DNA of 64,000 nucleotides, from the NCBI GenBank assembly GCA_017165825.1, contig CM029370.1:12587708-12651707 (forward strand). The letters run 5' to 3'. Below are positions 37,151 through 48,075 of the stretch, in pieces. The translations under genes were made by a program, and so were the position numbers. The notes under the pieces are model-generated. The model worked only from the letters and a program-made list of their open reading frames with translations, had not been told where the DNA came from and ran no database searches. Each line of letters opens with the position of its first letter. Positions within the stretch are counted from its first letter, which is position 1. The stretch is from Hepsetus odoe (Eukaryota; Chordata; Actinopteri; Characiformes; Hepsetidae).

Positions 37151-38129
37151 CCCTGTCACATTTTTGTGATTTTAAATTAAATGAAATTCAATTACACTTT
37201 ATTTTATTTTACATTACTTTTAGTTTACAATATTGGATAAAAATAAAGCATAAAATATGGTATATACTAAATAAATATTAAATTAATCCAACAAATTAAA
37301 CTCTACAAATAAAGGAAACTCATTTCTATTAAATATTTCATTATGTTTGATCTCTTTAGATAATGTGAATGTATTGTTACTTATAAAATGTACAAAACTC
37401 ATTAACTAACTGAGAAAGAACTTTTGCATTATTAATGGTTGCAAAAAGTACTGCCCGTTTTTTTTATTATCAGGTAAGATTATATTAAGTGTGCATTTGC
37501 AGCAGTGAAACCTAAACAAAGCCCCAGAAAATGTATGGGAATGTATTATGTAACCTTTTATTCTGGTTTGAGGTCATGGTTACCGTAATGGTCTTGATAT
37601 TAAAGCGCATTTATTCTGCCTCATTTTCTGTCCTGACTTTATTAGAATGGTTGGCGCTGAATAAAGCAGCAAGAAGCATCTCATCCCCTTGCTCATTTAA
37701 AACATTTCATCCTATAAAGGGTCCAAAAATATAAAGAAGCCTAAAACCGTGTTGCCATATGAAAGAACTGAATGGTTTTTATATGGAGAACAAAAATAAT
37801 ATGACCAGAGATAATAGAGCTGTGTGAGTGGTATAAACTCTTCTGAAAGCAAGGAAAGTCTGGGTAAACTAAAGGTGTTCGCTTTATTATATTGACTCAT
37901 CCCAAGCCTACTTAGATTACGCAGGAAAACTCTGCAACACAAGCTGCTTTCTCCTCTGTGTTTGCCTTCTCACATTCCCCTCGGATGACCGGAAGAGGCA
38001 GGGGCACAGGTCTGCTTCTTTCCCTGAAATGGTGCTTCACACCCCTGTCTCTTTCACACCTCAATATTTCATCTTTTGAATTTCATTGTGTAACAGTAAT
38101 TCATCCCAATAGACTCCACATCATTGTTA
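37151..38129. other. Intronic sequence, nothing recognised
   Basis: AT-rich at 37151-37400. No exon or repeat family was recognised in the remainder. Confidence 0.5.
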
Positions 38130-39810
38130 TTGCTCTATTGGAACCCTCACTGAAGTCATGGATGTCCTTTTATTCTCATTCCCAGATGACTGTTTAACAC
38201 AGTGCAACATTTTCTTCACTTCCCAAACCTCCTTCTTCCCTGGCTCCTTCTTTTCTCACTTCAGAGGACATTCTTCTTCAATAGCAATATTGACAAGATC
38301 AGACAAACCTTCCATCCATTCATTACCTCCCTCAACTGGTCAACTATCCCACATTTCTCTGCTTTACTACACTCTCTCATGCTGATATTCTTCACCTTAT
38401 GATATTGTGTAATCTTAAAACTTCTCCACTTGATTTTATCCCAATAATTAAGCATTTGATCATACCTTCAGATCGTCTTCCCTTTGTCACTCATACTGTA
38501 AATGGCTCTTAGGAAAAAAAGGTCCCAACAGCCTAAATAAGAAGTAGTCATGTCAATCCCTTAAAAGCCTACACTTGACATGACTGATGTAAGCAATTAT
38601 ATACCTGTATCTCTTCTTTCTTTTCTCTCTAAAGTTCTCAAACATGCTATGTATAGCCAACTACCAGAAAGCACTCTAGATTCAAAGCACATTCTACAGA
38701 AATTGCACTTAGGCTGTCAATGAGAAACTCCCAGCCAGATCAGCCAGATCATCATTGGTTTTAATCCTTTTAGATCTTTCTGCAGCTTTTTTATTAGGCC
38801 AATAATAAGATCTTCCTGGCTTCCATTGCCAGCTTTGGTGTCACTCTGATTAGCAATGGTTTGCCTCCTACCTAAAAGGCCATAGTTTCCAGGTGTCATG
38901 GAGAGGATCAATGTCTACTCCAAGACAACTGACTACTGGTGCTCCATAGGGCTCTGTACTGGTCCCCCTGCTTTTTTCTTTATACACACACTCTCTTGGC
39001 AAAGTATCCTCTCATAGTTTTTCATATAACTATTATGCAGACAAGCATTATCAGTTCATCCTATTTTCTTCACAGTATCCATTAGATCTCAGGCTGTATA
39101 TCTGTATGACTGAATGATGTGTCTGCATAAATGATGGCACATCATTTTAAACTGAACCCCCAACAAAGCAGTCCTCTTCCTTATCCAATGATACCTATTG
39201 ACCTGATCTCGCTATCATTGCTACAATGGAATCAAGCAAACTAGTTTTCATTTTTTTAATGAGAGCCTTTCATTCTTATCCCATATTACTAATTTTCCCT
39301 GAAAATATAGGTACCTTCTTTACAACATTAGGAAATTCATAAATTCCTCACTACTGGCAAAGCTTAGATAATCATCCAGTCACTTGCTACTTCAAGACTA
39401 TACTGCTGTTAATAACTTCTGGCCTGCCTCTAAAGGCCATCAAGATGCTGCAGCTGATTCAGAATGCAGCAGCACAGCTGATCATCAGTAGACCAAGATT
39501 CTCACGTGCCACATCACTACAGTGAACCCTTCACCCGTAGCTGCTCACATTAAATTTAAAACCTTAATGCTTGCTTACAAAGTGAAACATGGTCCAGCCT
39601 CATCATAACGTTTCGCAATGATCAAGCCATGAGTCCAAACTTGCCCTGTTAGAGCATCCGTTCAGCCCTATCTCCCACTTCTCAAAGGCAGAAGACATAT
39701 GTAAACATTCTTCTTTGTCTCAGCTCTTAAGGTAGAAAGAACTTCCCTTGACTATCAGATCTGCTGAGACTCTTGCTATCTCCAAATTATGTTACCTTAA
39801 AATAATACAC
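38130..39810 (+). mobile_element. L2/Maui-like LINE RT fragment
   Basis: Decayed plus-strand frames carry, in order, FFNSNIDKIRQTF (38270-38310), STLDFIP (38426), LDLSAAF-like TTAGATCTTTCTGCAGCTTT (38769), GSVLVPLLFS-like codons (38950-38980), a YNYYAD box (39027-39045, Asp then Lys replacing the second Asp), LPLKAIKMLQLIQNAAA-like codons (39425-39475) and PVAAHIKFKTLMLAYK (39535-39585). This is the order of an L2-type reverse transcriptase. Many stops and indels; dead. Confidence 0.5.
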
Positions 39811-40384
39811 TCCAAAAATTCTCTGTGTAATGTGGTAGAGCTTTAACTTCATGTATAGCAGGCTTGCAGTTTTTAGCAGATCGTATTTCAAGTATTTCAA
39901 TCGTATTTCAAGCACCAGATAAGCTTGCTAAACTGAAGTATGGCCTGTCTCTGTAGGAAAAGCCCAAAAATGATCTTCTGACCTTTACTTGACATGAAAG
40001 AAAATAAAACAGGCAGTCAATGGAAAATATTAATAGCTGGCCAATTTATTTCAGTCATGTGACTGTGCTGTTCCTTTTCAGATCCACACTTAACATATTT
40101 CTGTTGCTTTGGCTCTGAATTCTAGCACAGACAATGATTATGTAGTTAAAAGGCACAAGCTTTAATCCAGTGGTACTGTCTATATTAACCTTATATATTA
40201 CTGTAATACACACATTGTCCTAGAGGTACTTCCTCTGTTTTTGCAGGCTATAAACAATTAGACAGCTGGTTGCATGGCTGTCAGAACATTTTCACTTCAT
40301 GCACCACACAGCTTAAAGAAGGTTTATAAATGACTCTAGATGACATTTGCTCCTGGACAGTGTTGCTTTTACTGCTCACCATGA
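39811..40384. other. Intronic sequence, nothing recognised
   Basis: No family recognised. The 18-bp piece GATCGTATTTCAAGTATTTC and its partial repeat lie at about 39881-39912. Confidence 0.5.
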
Positions 40385-40628
40385 GTGAAAGTGACTGTTC
40401 TTGTCATTGTGAAACAAAGCACAGCACATAACAATGAAATTCAACTTCTGCGTTTCACCCATACACACGTGCAGCAAGGGACAGCTATTGAAAGCACCAG
40501 GGGAGCAGTGACAGGGACAGTACCTTGCTAAAGGGTACCTCAGGGCACCCTGGTGCACACTGGTGAAGGAATCGAACCCACAATCTTCCAATCCAGGGCA
40601 ACTCCCTAACCACTAAGCCACCGCTGCC
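40385..40628 (-). mobile_element. tRNA-derived SINE
   Basis: Same family as 7565-7810. The tail GTGAAAGTGACTGTTCTTGT is on the left, GGTACCTCAGGGCA in the body, and the complement of the B-box (GGAATCGAACCC) and A-box (CCTAACCACTAAGCCACCGC) on the right. One of the better-preserved copies. Confidence 0.5.
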
Positions 40629-40858
40629 CACGGTGAGAGCCTAAAGCTGAAACATGGATACACTGAAGAGGTTCCCAACAGCAGACTTCCTTGCAGGCCA
40701 TGAATGACCAGAGGTGTGGATGATCCAAGAGGAAAATTATTGAAAAAAACATCATGCAGGCATCATTACAGGCAGGTGTTAGAGAAAGCAAGGGAAGAGA
40801 ATTACCTAAGAGGGCTTACCACATGTAAAGCCACATATAAAGGCATAAGAACATTAAG

Positions 40859-41045
40859 GCAGTGGTTGCCTAATGATCAAAAGGTAGTGGATTTCCAGTC
40901 CCAGACCAGGAACCCTTGAGTAAGCAAGACTTAAGACTGTACCCCAGGCTCTGGATATGGCTGCCCCCACTGCACAGCATGTATGGATTAAATGCAAAGA
41001 GCACTTTTTTGTGGTTCATGGTGGGCTGTGCTGTGGTGCAAATGA
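40859..41045 (+). mobile_element. Degenerate tRNA-derived SINE
   Basis: GCAGTGGTTGCCTAATGATC is a diverged head. GTGGATTTCCAGTCCCAGAC is a decayed B-box, and TTGTGGTTCATGGTGGGCTG matches the 3' body of the same SINE family in plus orientation. Confidence 0.5.
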
Positions 41046-42576
41046 TAAAATAGTTACTCTGACTTCTCTTAAAAACAGCTTACAACTTGTTAAAAGTAAA
41101 GTCTTCAAAATCTTAACAAACAAAGGTTAACCTACACCAGAGTAGATGTCCCTGATGTGGATGAAAAGCTAACATTGCATTGATATTGCTACTTACTTAA
41201 AAAACACATAATTTGCTTTTGTACTTCAGTTACATTAATGTCTTCATTACATGAAGGCTAGACAATAATGACAGCAAACTGATATGTATGGTTACTTGTC
41301 TCTATTGATGATACTGTATGACTGCATGTGGCAGCAGCAGGACAGTGACACAAGATAGTACAGAGATTTTGGGATAAAAATTGCAATGTTCTTTGCTGGA
41401 TATGTCAATCACTTGATCTGTACCCTGCTGAGCACACATTTCACTTGCTAAGACAACCCGCTAAAACAAGCAGCAACTGAAAATAGCTGTCAAACAGCCT
41501 TGGCAGGACATCATTAAGGAAAATATCCAGACCCTAGTGATATCTGTTGGTCACAGGCTTCACAGACATTCAGTGTAACCAAGTAAAAAAAACAAGATAA
41601 TTTAAATAAATAGTAGATGATAATAATAAATAATAATAGGATTGCAAAAGATGGTGCAGTTAATCTCAGCAGAATTGGATGGAGCTCCCTCACAAGCTCC
41701 AGCAATTCAGAGTCCAATGCTGGAGGTTTAATGACCCTGTAGTTGAAGCTCGGAATTCAGAATAATGACTTTAAGATCATGTTTGGCTGTTCTAGGGCAT
41801 CGCAGTCTATAAGCCTTTCTATGAAGATTTTATTAGCGTGCAATTAAACACCTGTGCAAGCAGTGGGTGCACATTAAATGAACTTCATTCACTAATTAGA
41901 AGAAGTGCCGGGATACATTTGGACAAAAAGTGTATGCATAAAACATCCTAACATAAATATCCTCATATTAAAACGCATTTTGCAGTTTAATCTCATAATC
42001 ATTGTTTCATTTTAAATGCAGAGCACTGGGGTAAAAAAGTCAAAGCAGCTCAAATGCACAAATATTGATATGATCATTTTTCTGGGTGAGATCTATGACA
42101 TACATCAACTGAAAGCTGTAATGGATTTAAGCAGCTGATTTAGTAAACCAGGGTACAGGCATCTATGGAGGGCACTGAGGGGCTCATCTGGCCTGCTGTG
42201 GGATAATCTGTCTTCATCTGTAAGACTTCAGGCCACAGTCTCTCAACATCTGACTTTGTTTTGGCACAACAACTTTTACTGCCTCTATTCATTTCAGGTC
42301 TAAAGACATCTTTATAGAAGATATGGTATGTTAGGTAATGCCATTACAGTATGTTGGCTAAAGTGCCTGACCCCAAAAGGCTTTCCATTCAGTCACAACA
42401 GATAAAGGAAATAATGAAGTACATTTTTCAGATGAATATTATTATTCTTGTACTGTACGCCAATAAGAGTCTTTGAGCAAAACAGGAATGTAAATCAATC
42501 AGAAGTGTAAATGCTGCTCTTGATAAAAGCTACCAATATATAAATGTAAACTTAATTCTTTAATGTAAACTTAATT
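41046..42576. other. Intronic sequence, nothing recognised
   Basis: AT-rich unique sequence. TAATGTAAACTTAATTC is repeated in tandem at about 42543-42577, next to the SINE insertion point. Confidence 0.5.
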
Positions 42577-42807
42577 CAGTGGTGTCCTAGTGGTTGTTGG
42601 CCCCAGGATTGGAAGGTTGTGGGTTTGAATCCCAGAACAGTAGGTTGCCCTGAAGTACCTTTGAGCAAGGTACCGTCCCCATCACCGCTCTCCGGGCACT
42701 TAAATAGCTGCCCCCTGCTGCACTGTATGTATGGGTTGCATTTTGCTGGGGTTCACTAAGTGTTGTGTCGTGTACTGGCAATGACAAATTGTCGCTTTCA
42801 CTTTCAG
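42577..42807 (+). mobile_element. tRNA-derived SINE
   Basis: Plus-strand copy with head CAGTGGTGTCCTAGTGGTTG, B-box GGGTTTGAATCCC, the GAGCAAGGTACCGTCCCCAT body and the tail AATGACAAATTGTCGCTTTC. Same family as the minus-strand copies. Confidence 0.5.
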
Positions 42808-43949
42808 GTGAAATATTACCTGGATGTAGTAAACATTTGGTATAAATGTATTTCATTTAAAGAATTTAGTTTATCCTGATTTGAACAATTTTTTTTATTA
42901 CCAGAGTGTGATAATGCCATGATAGCCCCTATAAAGGGAAAAAGCAAGCCTGTCCATGCTTTTTGATATTCTATATTTTAGATTTCACAAAAGGTTTAGT
43001 GTGACTGTGAAGTTTTGTCTCATCATCACTTTCCTACTCGATATGTTAAAGCACCAGGGGCTAACCCCTTGCTTAGGGGAAACCAGTTCTTTCCTTTCAA
43101 GCTGCATGGAAAGACTTTTTCATGTAAAATGCACTTTTTTCTTTGCAGTGCAATGCTCTTTGTAAATATCATGGTGTGTTATTTGTAATCAAACACTGCT
43201 TCTCTTATTCAATGTTTGTTAAATAAAATTGATTCTGATAGATATTAAAAAAATAAATAAAAAATCTGTGCAGTTGTCAATACAATTCAGCAGCCAAGCT
43301 AAAAACTCAACACAACCATGTTGTTCCTGTTAGCACAAGAGCTGCAGTTTGTTTGGTGCTATTCTCAACTTATTCTTAGGGTTTAATTCAATTGGAAACA
43401 AAAGCTCTATTGTGTGAGCAACAGCAGAGCAGGCACTGAATCAACATAGACTTTTTCATAGACTTTTTCTTGAAAAATGTTTTTTTTCTTAGAAACCTGC
43501 TCTAAAAAAACCCATCAAATCTGAGCATTCATTACACAGACTTATCGGCAGCTTGCTAACCTTGCCTTTACAAAAGGATGTAATGTATTTACACTGTGGT
43601 TTTCTACTAATTGCATGCTTTAAATGGCTTCTTTGTTCTGCTAGCACATTTTTGCAATGCACACTTTCTGCACTTGTTCTCACCATTCCTGTTCCACTGA
43701 CTCCAAACACCCAGAGCTTCAAATACCTATAATTAAGCGTCCAGCAAGGACAGACTCATCCAGCAACATCGGCTTGCCTATCTGTTAATTAAAGGGGCTG
43801 TTTCTGAGGATGATTAAGTTGCAGAGTTCAGGGCTTTTCAACACACCACCTCCATCCATGCTGGAGAATGGAGCGAATGAGATGCTCTTGAATCTTCAGT
43901 TACCTTATGAGAGGTCTTTTGTGGTGGTGTCATTCTGTGGATCAACCAC

Positions 43950-43952
<3 letters not shown>
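42808..43952. other. Intronic sequence, nothing recognised
   Basis: No exon or element recognised. ORFs at 43489-43722 and 42956-43165 have no known motifs. Confidence 0.5.

Positions 43953-43991
<39 letters not shown>
43953..43991. repeat. (TC)n microsatellite
   Basis: About 19 TC units followed by a T-run. It produces false Ser-Leu repeat frames. Confidence 0.5.
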
Positions 43992-43997
<6 letters not shown>

Positions 43998-44105
43998 CTT
44001 TTCTCTCTCATTAACTGATCATTGCAACAACATTCACCAGTTAACACTAGCTACAAATAATCCCACGCTCCTCAGAACAGAGTGTGTTCTAGATACTTTG
44101 TGGAA

Positions 44106-44108
<3 letters not shown>

Positions 44109-44176
<68 letters not shown>
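44109..44176. repeat. (TA)n microsatellite next to LINE 3' end
   Basis: About 34 uninterrupted TA units, immediately beside the 3' end of the GC-rich LINE. Frames through it give long Tyr-Ile runs that are not a gene. Confidence 0.5.
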
Positions 44177-44182
<6 letters not shown>

Positions 44183-44548
44183 TCCATTCATCATCCACAT
44201 TTTCTTCCGGCTTATCCCAGAGTGGGTGGCAGGCAGCAGCTCCAGCAGGGGTGCCCAGACTTCCCTCTCTCCGGCCACTTCTTCCAGCTCCTCCGGGCGG
44301 ATCCCAAGGCGTTCCCAGGCCAGCCGGGGGCATAGTCTCTCCAGCGTGTCCTGGGTCTTCCCAGTCTCTTTCGGTGGGGCGTGCCCAGGAACACCTCACC
44401 AGGGCGTCAGGGCATCTACAATCAGATGCCCGAGCCTCATCTGACTCCTCTCGTGCGGAGGAGCAGCGGCTCTACCCAGGCCCCTCCCGGATGGCTGAGC
44501 TTCTCACCCTATCTCTAAGGGAGAGTCCAGACACCCTGCGGAGGAAAC

Positions 44549-44845
44549 TCATTTCGGCCGCTTGTATTCGCGATCTCGTTCTTTCCAGTCACTACCCACA
44601 GCTCGCATGACCGCCGTGAGGGTAGGAGCGTCAGATCGACTGGTAAATTGAGAGCTTTGCCTTCTGCTCAGCTCCTTCTTCACCATGTGGACAGTGCAGA
44701 GCCGCATCACTGCAGAAGCTGCCCCGATCCGCCTGTCGATCTCCCGTTCCATCTTACCCTCACTCGTGAACAAGATCGCAAGATACTTAAACTCCTCCAC
44801 TTGGGGCAAGGTCTCACTCCCAATCCTGAGAGAGGGCATTCCCAC
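44549..44845 (-). pseudogene. LINE RT C-terminal remnant
   Basis: A 98-codon frame with LPQVEEFKYLAILFTSEGKM and REIDRRIGAASAVMR, typical of the thumb/connection region of this LINE after the FADD box. Normal copies continue with KKELSRKAKL; here KKELSRRQSS and then nonsense follow, showing a frameshift. It is separated from the 742-codon frame by at least one other frame break (44814-45044). Confidence 0.5.
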
Positions 44846-45098
44846 CCCTTTTCCGACTGAGGACCATGGCCTCCAGATTTAGAGTGCTGATTCTCATCCC
44901 AGTCGCTTTACTTGGCTGCGAACCGATCGAGTGCTGAAGGTCGCGGCATGATGGGGGCCAACAGGACAACGTCATCTGCAAAAGCAGGGCCAATCCTGAG
45001 CCCACCATTGGACCCCTGAGCGCCCTGGCACGCCTAGAAATCATCCCATAAAGTTATGAGCAGGATCGGTGACAAAGGCAGCCCTGGCGAGTCAACCC

Positions 45099-47327
45099 TC
45101 ACACCGGGAACAGGTCCGACTTACCGGCAATGCGGACCAAGCTCTGACACCGGTTGTGCACAGGGGACGGTGGCCTTAACAGAATCCATTGCCCATACTC
45201 CCGGAGTACAGGAGCCCCGGCGGCACGGTGAATACCTTCTCCAGTCCACAAGCACATGTAAACTGGTTGGGCAAACTCCCATGCACCCTCCAGGGACCCT
45301 GCTAAAGGTGTAGGCACAGTCCACTGTTCCGACCTGAGCAAAACCACATTGCTCCTCCTGGATCTGAGAGTTGGAAAGCTATCCGTGGACCCTCCTTTCC
45401 AGGACCCTGAATAGACTTTCCCTGGAGGGCTGAGAAGTGTGATCCTCGATAATTGGAGACACACCCTCGGTCCCCTTTGTAAGAGGACCAGCCAATCCAG
45501 AGGCACCGTCCCCGATGTCCATGCGATGTTGCAGAGGCGTGTCAGCCATGACAGTCCTACAACATCCAGAGCCTTGAGGAACTCTGGGCGGATCTCATCC
45601 ACTCCCGGAGCCCTGCCACCAAGGAGCTTTTTGACCACCTTGGCAACCTCGACCCCAGAGATGGAAGAGTCCACCTCGATGTCCCCAGGCTCTGCTTCCT
45701 CCTCGGAAGGCATGTTGGTGGAATTAAGGAGGTCTTCGAAGTACTCCCCCAACCGACCCACAACGTCCCGAGTCGAGGTCAGCAGCGTACCATCCCCACT
45801 ATACACTGTGTTGACCGTGCACTGCTTTCCCCTCCTGAGACGCCAGATGGTGGACCAGAATTTCCTCGAAGCCGTCTGGAAGTCCTTCTCCATGGCCTCT
45901 CCAAACTCCTCCCATGCCCGAGTTTTTGCCTCAGCAACCACCAGAGCCGCATTCCGTTTGGCCTGTCGGTACCTATCAGCTGCCTCCGGGGCCCCACTGG
46001 CCAAAAAGGCCCGGTAGGACTCCTTCTTCAGCTTGATGGCATCCCTCACCGCTGGTGTCCACCAACGGGTTCTAGGGTTGCCACCGCGACAGGCACCGAC
46101 CACCTCCCGGCCACAGCTCCGGTCAGCCGCCTTGACAATGGAGGCGTGGAACAAGGTCCATTCAGACTCAATGTCCCCCACCTCCCCCGGGACGTGGTTA
46201 AAGCTTTGACGGAGGTGGGAGTTGAAGCTTGTCCTGACAGGGGACTCTGCCAGACGTTCCCAGCAGACCCTCACGATGCGTTTAGGCCTACCAGGTCTGA
46301 CCGGCATCCTCCCCCACCAACGAAGCCAACTCACCACCAGGTGATGGTCGGTTGACAGCTCCGCCCCTCTCTTTACCCGAGTGTCCAAGACATGGGGCCG
46401 CAAGTCCGATGACACGACCACAAAATCGATCATTGAACTGTGGCCTAGGGTGTCCTGGTGCCAGGTGCACATGTGGACATCCTTATGCCTGAACATGGTG
46501 TTCGTTATGGACAATCCGTGACGAGCACAAAAGTCCAATAACAAAACACCACTCTGGTTCAGATCAGGGGGGCCATTCCTCCCAATTACGCCCTTCCAGG
46601 TGTCACTGTCATTACCCACGTAAGCATTGAAGTCCCCCAGCAGAACGATGGAATCACCAGGAGGGACGCTCTCTAGCGCCCCCTCCAGAGACCCCAGAAA
46701 GGGTGGGTAGTCCAGAATGCTGTTTGGCGCATAAGCGCAGCCAACACTAAGGACCCGTCCCCCGACCCGAAGGCGGAGGGCCGCCACCCTCTCATCTACC
46801 GGGGTAAACCCCAATGTACTGGCGCCAAGCCGTGGGGCAATAAGTATGCCCACACCTGCTCGGCGCCTCTCACCGGTGGCAACTCCAGAGTGGAAAAGAG
46901 TCCAGCCCCTCTCAAGGAGACTGGTTCCAGAGTCCAAGCTGTGCGTCAAGGTGAGTCCAACTATATCTAGCTGGAACTGCTCAACCTCGCGCACTAGCTC
47001 AGGCTCCTTCCCCACCAGAGAGGTGACGTTCCACGTCCCTAGAGCCAGCTTCTGCAGCCGAGGATCGGACCGCCAAGGCCCCCGTTTTCGGCCACCGCCC
47101 AGCTCACAACGCACCCGACCTCTTTGGCCCCTCCCACAGGTGGTGAGCCCATGGGAAGAGGGACCCACGTTGCCTCTTCGGGCTAGGCCCGGCCGGGCCC
47201 CATGGGTGAAGGCCCGACCACCAGGCGCTCGCCAGCGGGCCCCACCTCCAGGCCTGGCTCCAGAGGGAGGCCCCGGTGACCCACGTCCAGGCGAGGGAGA
47301 ACGTCTTCCAAAGTTTTTATACATCAT
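45099..47327 (-). pseudogene. LINE ORF: APE endonuclease plus N-terminal RT (742 codons)
   Basis: The longest open frame in the window. Residues ~1-90 are Gly/Arg/Pro-rich. Endonuclease signatures are LALGTWNVTSL (~92), GCAYAPNS (~200), VLLGDFNAYVG (~235) and STDHHLVVS (~328), which carry catalytic Asn, Asp and His positions. Linker motifs GGNPRTRWWTP (~420) and GGRAPGVDEIRPEFLKALDV (~577) lead into the RT. Beyond about residue 615 the expected KKGD and FVDLEKAFDRVP blocks are damaged (GEGIHRAAGAP instead). The FADD active-site box survives only in another frame, at about 44965-44985. The first Met at 47327 is chosen only because it opens the frame. Confidence 0.5.
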
Positions 47328-47454
47328 CAGAGGTCCTCTGAACCGCTCTTTGTCTCTTCCCTCACCTAGGACCTGTTTGCCTTGGGTGCCCCTACCAGGG
47401 GCATAAAGCCCCGGACAACATAGCTCCCAGGATCATTGGGACACGCAAACCCCT

Positions 47455-47474
47455 CCACCACGATAAGGTGGCGG
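47455..47474 (-). other. Hairpin at LINE 5' end
   Basis: On the transcript strand CCGCCAC CTTATC GTGGTGG forms a 7-pair stem with one G-U pair and a six-base loop, about 12 bases from the element's 5' end. Structured RNA or self-cleaving ribozymes are known at the 5' ends of several non-LTR elements. Whether this is one is not shown. Confidence 0.5.
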
Positions 47475-47489
47475 TTCAAGGAGGGGTAT

Positions 47490-47573
47490 CCCCAGTGTTG
47501 TCCCATGTAAATATAAAGATAATAATAAAATATTTACAAAAATTTGAGGATTGTACTCACTTTTGTGAGATAC
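47490..47573 (+). mobile_element. Tc1-like right-end fragment
   Basis: CCAGTGTTGTCCCATGTAAA ... AAAATATTTACAAAAATTTG ... TACTCACTTTTGTGAGATACTG is the right terminal repeat of the same Tc1 family as 33160-34543. Only the end is present. The LINE 5' end directly abuts it, so the LINE probably inserted into or beside an older Tc1 copy. Confidence 0.5.
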
Positions 47574-47595
47574 TGTGTGTGTTTGTGTGTGTGTG

Positions 47596-47631
<36 letters not shown>
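47574..47631. repeat. (TG)n microsatellite
   Basis: TG units with a few interruptions (TTTG, GCG). Confidence 0.5.
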
Positions 47632-47634
<3 letters not shown>

Positions 47635-47833
47635 AGTATACCCCTTCCGTCTCTGAAATTCATCTTGAAAATGAAAATGAAAGGATGGTAATCTATTCTT
47701 AAATATATGTATATATAAACTCGAGTCCTGCTCTGGAGATTAAATATGAAGAAATGAGGGATGCAACACTTTTGCACAGTTCACAGCTCTGCATGCATTT
47801 CACTGTGCAACATTATACACAAAATTTATTTAT

Positions 47834-48075
47834 GAAAGTGACAACCCTTGTCATTGTGAAACGTAGCACAGCACAACACAACACAACAAAATTCAACCTA
47901 TGCATTTCACCCATACACACACATGCAGCAGGGGGAAGCTATTGAAAGTACCTGAGGAGCAGTGACAGGGATGGTACCTTGCTCAAGGGTACCTCAGGGC
48001 AACCTACTAGTGAGGAAATTGAACCCACAATCTTCCGAGCTGGGGCAACTCCCTAACCACTAGGCCACCACTGCC
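47834..48075 (-). mobile_element. tRNA-derived SINE
   Basis: Same family as 7565-7810. Left tail GAAAGTGACAACCCTTGTCA, body GGTACCTTGCTCAAGGGTAC, right end CCTAACCACTAGGCCACCAC. TTTATG occurs at both flanks (47828-47834 and about 48088) as a possible target duplication. Confidence 0.5.

Larger units (their letters stand above)
44184..47486 (-). mobile_element. GC-rich APE-type LINE, near full length, inactive
   Basis: The 3' end (minus) is GGATAAGCCGGAAGAAAATG with a short decayed ATGG-type tail. The 5' end is near 47486 in the typical GC-rich leader with the AACCGCCACCTTATCG hairpin. It encodes an N-terminal basic Gly/Pro/Arg-rich region, an APE endonuclease, a reverse transcriptase and a C-terminal region ending in RGRPRTRWRDY (about 44300-44330). 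I cannot name the clade with certainty; Nimb/I-like or Rex-like are possible. GC content and CpG density stand out from the AT-rich intron. Frameshifts break the RT. Confidence 0.5.

Noticed and set aside
40370..40385. Minus codons reading Met-Val-Ser-Ser
   Set aside because: Wrong side of the last known exon and no stop after Ser-Ser.
43810..44610. 266-codon plus ORF with Leu-Ser and Ile-Tyr runs
   Set aside because: The frame runs through TC and TA microsatellites and then antisense to the GC-rich LINE; no protein family fits.
45439..47406. Plus-strand ORFs of 192 and 186 codons (45439-46017, 46846-47406)
   Set aside because: They are antisense shadows of the LINE endonuclease/RT frame, kept open by high GC content.
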